A stretch of DNA of 13,754 bases from CAZCAQ01 sp964540135. GTDB lineage: Bacteria > Patescibacteriota > WWE3 > UBA101185 > UBA10185. The stretch spans positions 1 through 13,754 of the forward strand of contig CAZILK010000020.1 in the NCBI GenBank assembly GCA_964540135.1. Reading direction: 5' to 3'. A program made the translations under genes and the position numbers. Under the pieces are notes generated by a model. The model was not told the DNA's origin and searched no databases. It saw nothing but the letters and a program-made list of their open reading frames with translations. Numbering within the stretch: position 1 is the stretch's first letter; each line of letters opens with the position of its first letter. Shown piece by piece: positions 6,321 to 11,404 of this stretch.

Positions 6321-8108
6321 TTACTGATACCCTTTAGCTTGGAGCGTAAATAGTTCGGCATAAGTGCCGTTCATAGCCATAAGCTCTTCATGAGTTCCCT
6401 TCTCAACTATTGAGCCATTTTCAACTACATTAATAATGTCAGCTTTTCGGACAGTGCTAAATCTATGAGAGATAATCACGACCGTTTTATCTTGTGAAAG
6501 AGTTTCAACTTTCTCAAATATCTCAGCTTCGGATTTTGCATCAATTGAAGCTGTTGGTTCATCAAGAATTAACAGATCTGCGTTCCTAAAAAAAGTTCTC
6601 GCAAGAGCTATTTTTTGCCACTGCCCAACACTTGGTTGGATGCTACTTGCATACTTTCTGCCAAGCACTTGTTCAAGTTGATCCGGATAATCTTTCACAA
6701 AATCCCATGCAGATGCTTGCTTTAAAGCAGCAGTAATCTTTTCTGAGTTTTCCATTTCTATTACATTCCCATAACCTACATTCTCACGAACTGATAGTTC
6801 ATATGACATAAAGTTTTGCGGCAAGATACCTATCCTGCTGTAAAGATTTGAAATATTAATATTCTTAACATTCACCCCATTAATTAAAATCTCGCCCTCA
6901 TCAGGATCATAAAGCCTTAGTGCTAGCTTTAAGAGTGTTGTTTTTCCTGCCCCATTAAGTCCAATAATCGCAACTTTCTCTCCTTTTCTAATAGTTAAAC
7001 TAAAGTTTGATAAGATTTTTCTATCTGGAACTCCTGGATATGCAAATGTAACATTTTTAAATTCAATCTCAATCCCCTTCCCCTTCACCTCACTAGTGGC
7101 ATTAGAATAATCAAGAACTGGCAGTACTTTTACAAATTCAAAATAATAATCAAGTCCTATTAATGCTTCATTAATATTATCTACATTATTACCAATGTTT
7201 TTAAGTGAGCTTGTAAACGTTCCAACCTGACCTATATAAAATGCAAATTGCCCAATCGTTATTTTTCCAACTAGTGCAAGTGCAAAAATATAAAGTCTAG
7301 TGCCAACTTGAATAAACCCAATATCAAGAAGTACAGTCATGGCTTTAAATGGTAAAAAGCGCGTTGCTAGACCGGTGTATTTTGTTATCATTGTTTCTTC
7401 AAGGTCCGCAAGTCGTGTTCTAAGTTTAGTTTGTAAATTGTAAAGTCGCATTTCAGAAATTGCTGATGGGTTAAAGAAATAATTATAGAATTGACCTCTA
7501 AGTCTTCTAGTTGGAGTCATCTCTTTGTCAAGCTTTTGTCTTTTGATGAAATAAACATGATTTGCAAATATTCCAAGAATTGTCAAAAACGCTATTGTTA
7601 ATGGGATTAATGGATGAATAAATGAAAGGCTGACGATTGCTATAGTTGCACCAACCACTGCTGTTGATAGTCTTACCGATCCAAGATAGACATCAAGAAT
7701 TGCTTTAAAATTGTCTTGAGTATTTTGGAGGGTATCTAAAAACTTAGTGTCTTCAAAAGTCTGTAAATCTATCTTGTCGATCTTAGTTGTTATATCTATG
7801 TGAAAGTTTGCATAAAACCTTCTCCATAACCTCTCTCCAATATATCTCGTAAAGATCTGGTTAATACTGTTTACAACAAGCCACACCCCAATAATTAATA
7901 GATATGGGTAAAGTAACGTGAAAGCAAAAGTTGTAGCTTTGGTTGTAACAGCAGTTAAAATATCAATTAAGAGTTTGTTTCCATATGCCCACAAGAAACC
8001 TTCAAGACCAACAGGAAGAGCTATAAGGTAGGATAGAGTGAAATAGAGCTTATTACTGCGCCATATTTGCTTATGGCAAAAGATTACTTTTTGAAGAGTG
8101 CCTTTCAT
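6321..8108 (-). CDS. ABC exporter, fused membrane and ATPase domains (MsbA/multidrug-like)
   Basis: A 595-residue half-transporter with the membrane domain first and one nucleotide-binding domain second; it should work as a dimer. Residues about 20-320 hold the membrane helices (clear ones near 25-45, 60-82, 145-185 and 255-300). The ATPase domain has Walker A GLNGAGKTT at 383-391, Q-loop Gln431, signature PSVGQWQK at 492-499, Walker B LLILDEP at 512-518 and H-loop His548. The signature reads SVGQ rather than SGGQ, but Ser, Gly and Gln are kept and other catalytic residues are intact, so it is probably active. The substrate cannot be read from sequence; lipids, peptides or drugs are all possible. 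ATG 8108 is supported by a minus-strand promoter 8 bases upstream. It shares a divergent promoter region with the nucleotidyltransferase gene and ends one base from the convergent gene. Confidence 0.9.
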   Translation of the reverse strand: MKGTLQKVIFCHKQIWRSNKLYFTLSYLIALPVGLEGFLWAYGNKLLIDILTAVTTKATTFAFTLLYPYLLIIGVWLVVNSINQIFTRYIGERLWRRFYANFHIDITTKIDKIDLQTFEDTKFLDTLQNTQDNFKAILDVYLGSVRLSTAVVGATIAIVSLSFIHPLIPLTIAFLTILGIFANHVYFIKRQKLDKEMTPTRRLRGQFYNYFFNPSAISEMRLYNLQTKLRTRLADLEETMITKYTGLATRFLPFKAMTVLLDIGFIQVGTRLYIFALALVGKITIGQFAFYIGQVGTFTSSLKNIGNNVDNINEALIGLDYYFEFVKVLPVLDYSNATSEVKGKGIEIEFKNVTFAYPGVPDRKILSNFSLTIRKGEKVAIIGLNGAGKTTLLKLALRLYDPDEGEILINGVNVKNINISNLYSRIGILPQNFMSYELSVRENVGYGNVIEMENSEKITAALKQASAWDFVKDYPDQLEQVLGRKYASSIQPSVGQWQKIALARTFFRNADLLILDEPTASIDAKSEAEIFEKVETLSQDKTVVIISHRFSTVRKADIINVVENGSIVEKGTHEELMAMNGTYAELFTLQAKGYQ

Positions 8109-8116
8109 TTTAATTT

Positions 8117-8145
8117 AATCTAGCGCAATTGTTTTTCTCGTACAA
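8117..8145 (-). promoter_or_regulatory. Promoter of the ABC exporter
   Basis: On the minus strand TTGTAC (8145-8140), a 17-base spacer and TAGATT (8122-8117) lie 8 bases before ATG 8108. The leader would be only one or two bases, too short for a ribosome-binding site. The box matches the -10 consensus at four of six positions, so the call is tentative. Confidence 0.45.
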
Positions 8146-8150
8146 GACTG

Positions 8151-8177
8151 TTGCTTTAGTAGTCTCAGTGTTATAAT
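8151..8177 (+). promoter_or_regulatory. Promoter of the nucleotidyltransferase gene, leaderless type
   Basis: TTGCTT (8151-8156), a 15-base spacer and a perfect extended -10, TGTTATAAT (8169-8177), are followed by exactly 6 bases and ATG 8184. It is the best promoter match in the window. The start codon would be the first base of the message. It is back to back with the ABC exporter promoter, the two -35 boxes lying 5 bases apart. Confidence 0.75.
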
Positions 8178-8183
8178 AGTGGC

Positions 8184-8906
8184 ATGAAAGGTGTGATTTG
8201 CGCCGGAGGCACAGGCAGCAGGCTGTACCCCCTAACTAGGGCGACCAATAAACACCTTCTCCCCGTCTACGATAAGCCAATGATCTATTACCCTATCCAA
8301 ACTTTAGTTAGTGCTGGTATTTCTGAAATCCTAATTGTTATAGGAGGTCCGCATGCAGGAGATTTTGTTAATGTACTTCGTAATGGTGAAGAATTCGGGC
8401 TTAAAGATGTAAACTATGCTGTGCAGGATGGAACTAGAAGTGGTATTGCTGATGCAATTTTATATGCAAAAGATTTTGCTGACAACGAACCAATCACTGT
8501 AATACTTGGAGATAACACTACCGACGCTGATATCTCAAGCGAAGTAAAAAACTTTAAGAATGGTGCAACCGTCTTTTTTAAAAAGGTAGAAAATGCTCAT
8601 CGGTTTGGAGTTCCGGTGTTTGATAAGATAACAAAAAAAGTATTAAAAGTAGAAGAAAAGCCAAAGCATCCAAAATCAGAATATGCGCAAACAGGGCTAT
8701 ATATCTATGATAAACACGTATTTAACTATATTGAAAACCTCTCCCCTAGCGCTAGAAATGAGTTTGAGGTAACAGATCTCAATAATATCTATATTCAAAA
8801 AGATAAGTTTAAATTCGCAGAATTAAGAGGATTCTGGACTGATGCAGGCACATTTGATAGCCTATTTATGGCCAATATGTACTGGGCCCATAAAGGCAAG
8901 CAATGA
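8184..8906 (+). CDS. rfbA: RmlA-type sugar-1-phosphate nucleotidyltransferase (short form)
   Basis: A 240-residue cytoplasmic enzyme of the glucose-1-phosphate thymidylyltransferase family, which makes dTDP-glucose from dTTP and glucose-1-phosphate for rhamnose and other surface sugars. The nucleotide-binding signature GGTGSRLYPLT is at about 8-18, followed by KHLLPVYDKPMIYYP (23-37). Other family marks are QDGTRSGIADAI near 90, LGDN near 112, HRFGVPVFD, VEEKPKHPKSEYAQTGLYIYD (about 155-175) and a late GFWTDAGT-type motif. It is about 50 residues shorter than classical RmlA (around 290), ending before the C-terminal helical region that holds the allosteric site. No rmlB, C or D genes are nearby. 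The nucleotide and sugar preference are inferred from the family. The start is fixed by the promoter 6 bases upstream and by the N-terminal strand MKGVICAGG. Confidence 0.88.
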   Translation: MKGVICAGGTGSRLYPLTRATNKHLLPVYDKPMIYYPIQTLVSAGISEILIVIGGPHAGDFVNVLRNGEEFGLKDVNYAVQDGTRSGIADAILYAKDFADNEPITVILGDNTTDADISSEVKNFKNGATVFFKKVENAHRFGVPVFDKITKKVLKVEEKPKHPKSEYAQTGLYIYDKHVFNYIENLSPSARNEFEVTDLNNIYIQKDKFKFAELRGFWTDAGTFDSLFMANMYWAHKGKQ

Positions 8907-8924
8907 GTACTCAAACAACAGTAC

Positions 8925-8953
8925 TTGATTTATGCCCTATAGTATTGTAGAGT
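8925..8953 (+). promoter_or_regulatory. Candidate promoter of the lipoprotein gene
   Basis: TTGATT (8925-8930), a 17-base spacer and TAGAGT (8948-8953) stand 7 bases before ATG 8961. The -10 match is only four of six, but its position repeats the pattern of the neighbouring genes, and no Shine-Dalgarno is present. A 6-base dyad, AGTACT at 8906-8911 and 8920-8925, lies immediately upstream. Confidence 0.4.
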
Positions 8954-8960
8954 TGGTTGT

Positions 8961-10670
8961 ATGGAATCGAAGAATATCTTAAAATTTCTTGGTGTGGTAG
9001 GCGTAAGTGCTGGTCTGGCTAGTTGTATTGCGGCACCTTCAGAACCTCAAGCCCCGGGTTTACCAGCTAATGAACCAACCCTTGCACCGCAAACTCCTCC
9101 TACTGAGCAGTCTCCTGCAGACATCGCATTGCCTCCAGAAGGCGGTGTTATAGAACTTGCTACCGCAACTTCTACCCCCGAGCCTGTTACAGCGACAGAA
9201 CCAGTCGTCACACCTCCTCCAGAATACTTTTCTGGAATTCAAGGGGTGCAAGTTATATCTCAAGAGAATATAGGTGCAGCTGCTTTAGACAGGATAGGCG
9301 TACCAGGTAGTCCTGACAGATTGTTTGTAGAAGAATACTTACAAAAAGCAAATGACCGTTACCCGGGATATAACTTTGAACTGGTTGTAATACCTGGCGG
9401 CGGTGCTTGGGAGCTAGTTTCAGTGGTAAATAGAACACTTTTTGCTCCCGTTGTAACTGAAAATGGTGTAACTCAACTTGATTCAGCTTTAAGTGTAAAA
9501 GCTGCATTATTGTCAGAAAGCGGCCTGCTTCCAGGTAGGCAAGTTACTTTTGAAGGAGAATTTCGTCGGTACCCAGCACCTGCTGGATTAAAAGGTGCTC
9601 TTGGTTATGCTAATGGCCGTATTTACTGGCTAGGTGTTACAGAGGGAGGTATTCCGGCTACAGTTCTTAATGCAGCTATTGTTGAACAAGATGGTCCTCT
9701 TGGAGATTGGCTAGTTCTCAACTCTTTTAAACCTAGTTGGGTACATACAATGCGTGTAGAGGGAGATATTCTTAAAGCTTATGATCCAAAAGGTAACCTA
9801 ATCGGAGTTTTAGGTGGCAATGGTATTTGGAATCTTATGGAACCAACACCTGAGGCTCCTACGGCTACTGCTGTACCTACAATACCAGCTGCAGCCGCAA
9901 CACCTCCAGCAGGCGAAGGAGCTGAGGTCATACCATCAGGTATCTACACTCTTGAGGTAACAGGGATTGATGGTATTGGATATGAAGTACCTATCTTAAC
10001 AACAAACCTAAGAACTGAAGGAAATTATGTATTTTTAGGAGAAGTTCCCCTGTTCTTAAATGTAAACGGTGCTTGGGAATTGAACCCTGCAGTTCAGTAC
10101 GAACCTAAATACGCAGGTTTATGGCCTGCATTCACCATTAAATCAGGTGCAAAAGTTGTTGATCCTAATGCAGAGACAAGTCTAATTCCTGGAGAGGAAC
10201 ATGAAATTCAACGCGGCACTAATACTTATTTTAAGACTGCTTTTTTTTACCCAGCTTCTTTTGTAGGTGGCCAGGTACATGATGTTGTTTTCATGGTTGG
10301 TGATGGAGATAGTCAAAGTTTTCACACAACCCATAAGATTGACTTAGATATAAGTTACTACAATGACTTTGGTTTGCCTGTAACAAGTACGGCTACAGTC
10401 TATAGTGAGTTACTGGTTGATGGCACTTTCATACCAGCACAAGAACTTACAAAGCTTGTTGGAATTGGCCGTTACTCCGTCAGCATTAGCGGTAGCTCTT
10501 CTTTTGTTCTGGATATCGATTCACCGTCCGATTTAACTTGGAAGGGGATGTTGTATGGAGTTGAAACAGCAAAAGAAAATATTGATACCATAATTGCAAA
10601 TCTAAATGCTGGTGGTCGTGTAGGTGGTTGGTTATCATCCGCAACCCTCCATTCTCAAAGAAATCAATAG
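8961..10670 (+). CDS. Putative two-domain lipoprotein of unknown function
   Basis: A 569-residue exported protein that I do not recognise. The signal sequence ends in a lipobox, L19-A-S-C22, and C22 is the only cysteine in the protein, which supports lipid anchoring. A Pro/Thr/Glu-rich spacer (about 24-90) should lift the rest from the membrane. Domain 1 (about 92-292) is rich in beta-strand-like segments with many Gly and Trp; a second Pro/Thr/Ala-rich linker (about 293-322) leads to domain 2 (about 323-569), also beta-like, with a helical stretch near 535-553. There is no recognisable catalytic motif. The layout suggests an extracellular binding or structural protein. It lies between the sugar nucleotidyltransferase and the surface-protein pair, with its own candidate promoter, so any shared role is inference. 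Lipid anchoring assumes the usual bacterial lipobox processing. Confidence 0.7.
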   Translation: MESKNILKFLGVVGVSAGLASCIAAPSEPQAPGLPANEPTLAPQTPPTEQSPADIALPPEGGVIELATATSTPEPVTATEPVVTPPPEYFSGIQGVQVISQENIGAAALDRIGVPGSPDRLFVEEYLQKANDRYPGYNFELVVIPGGGAWELVSVVNRTLFAPVVTENGVTQLDSALSVKAALLSESGLLPGRQVTFEGEFRRYPAPAGLKGALGYANGRIYWLGVTEGGIPATVLNAAIVEQDGPLGDWLVLNSFKPSWVHTMRVEGDILKAYDPKGNLIGVLGGNGIWNLMEPTPEAPTATAVPTIPAAAATPPAGEGAEVIPSGIYTLEVTGIDGIGYEVPILTTNLRTEGNYVFLGEVPLFLNVNGAWELNPAVQYEPKYAGLWPAFTIKSGAKVVDPNAETSLIPGEEHEIQRGTNTYFKTAFFYPASFVGGQVHDVVFMVGDGDSQSFHTTHKIDLDISYYNDFGLPVTSTATVYSELLVDGTFIPAQELTKLVGIGRYSVSISGSSSFVLDIDSPSDLTWKGMLYGVETAKENIDTIIANLNAGGRVGGWLSSATLHSQRNQ

Positions 10671-10726
10671 GTTATTGAGCCCCCTACAATCATTTGCCAA
10701 GCTTTACTAATTTCTAAAACTCGGTG

Positions 10727-10732
10727 TAATAT
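10727..10732 (+). promoter_or_regulatory. -10 box of the anchored-protein/surface-protein operon, leaderless type
   Basis: TAATAT is followed by exactly 6 bases and then GTG 10739. A weak -35-like TTTACT (10703-10708) lies 18 bases upstream. The position argues for GTG as the true start; the ATG two bases earlier (10737) runs straight into TGA. There is no ribosome-binding site. Confidence 0.5.
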
Positions 10733-10738
10733 ATACAT

Positions 10739-11404
10739 GTGAGAAATCGAATTTATCCTGCCTTAATTCTATTGTTTTTGATTGTTGTTATTGCACTTGT
10801 ATTTTTTTTAATATACGAAAATTCTCAATCAATAGGTAAAGAAGCAGTATCTAAATTTAATGTTCCATCTGTCTCAAAAGCAAATGATTTAGTAGGCCCC
10901 ATAGATGAAGTTTTAGGTGTTACTTTTCAACATGTATTCGAGTTAGGGGAAGGAGTTTCTTTTTCTGATTTAGGTGTATACGATGCAACTGTTAGAAGTG
11001 TAACTAGAGGCAACAATAGGGGCTATCTAGAAGTAACAAAAGGTGGAAAAACACTTCAGTTCCCTCTTGTCGGTATATTATCTTTTAAGAAGATAGGTAG
11101 CGATAAGTTCGAGCCACTTAATGTTAAGGAGCTTGGTGGAGTCTTAGAGTCTGGAGATGTAATAACGGTATACTCTTTATTTGTAAGTCCGCTTTCCACT
11201 TACCCAACAAAAGAAATTCGCGAGAAATTACTTGCAAATTCTCCGGGAGAGCCTGCTACTAATGAGGGCAGACTGTGGGTGGAATCGATAACAAACTCAG
11301 GGCTTACTGAAAACGAAATTTTAAATATCATAGATAATAATAGTGTGGTTAAATTTAATTCAGATCAGATGGTAGTCCACCTTATTGAATTAAAGTCAAA
11401 ATGA
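10739..11404 (+). CDS. Membrane-anchored protein of unknown function
   Basis: A 221-residue protein starting with GTG. Residues 1-6 are basic (MRNRIY), followed by one strong hydrophobic segment at about 7-26 without an obvious cleavage site, so it is probably a signal anchor with the rest outside the membrane. The outer part (about 27-221) has mixed alpha/beta character. It has no cysteines and no motif that I recognise. Its last codons overlap the start of the next gene in an ATGA arrangement, so the two are translationally coupled and likely act together. A role in anchoring, exporting or assembling the large surface protein is a reasonable guess from this coupling, not from its sequence. 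Confidence 0.7.
   Translation: MRNRIYPALILLFLIVVIALVFFLIYENSQSIGKEAVSKFNVPSVSKANDLVGPIDEVLGVTFQHVFELGEGVSFSDLGVYDATVRSVTRGNNRGYLEVTKGGKTLQFPLVGILSFKKIGSDKFEPLNVKELGGVLESGDVITVYSLFVSPLSTYPTKEIREKLLANSPGEPATNEGRLWVESITNSGLTENEILNIIDNNSVVKFNSDQMVVHLIELKSK

Noticed and set aside
8906..8925. AGTACT dyad as a terminator of the nucleotidyltransferase gene
   Set aside because: The arms are only 6 bp with weak GC content, and no T-run follows. It may still matter as a binding site.
10737..10742. ATG at 10737 as the start of the anchored protein
   Set aside because: The next codon is TGA. GTG 10739 opens the frame with a proper basic start and hydrophobic segment.
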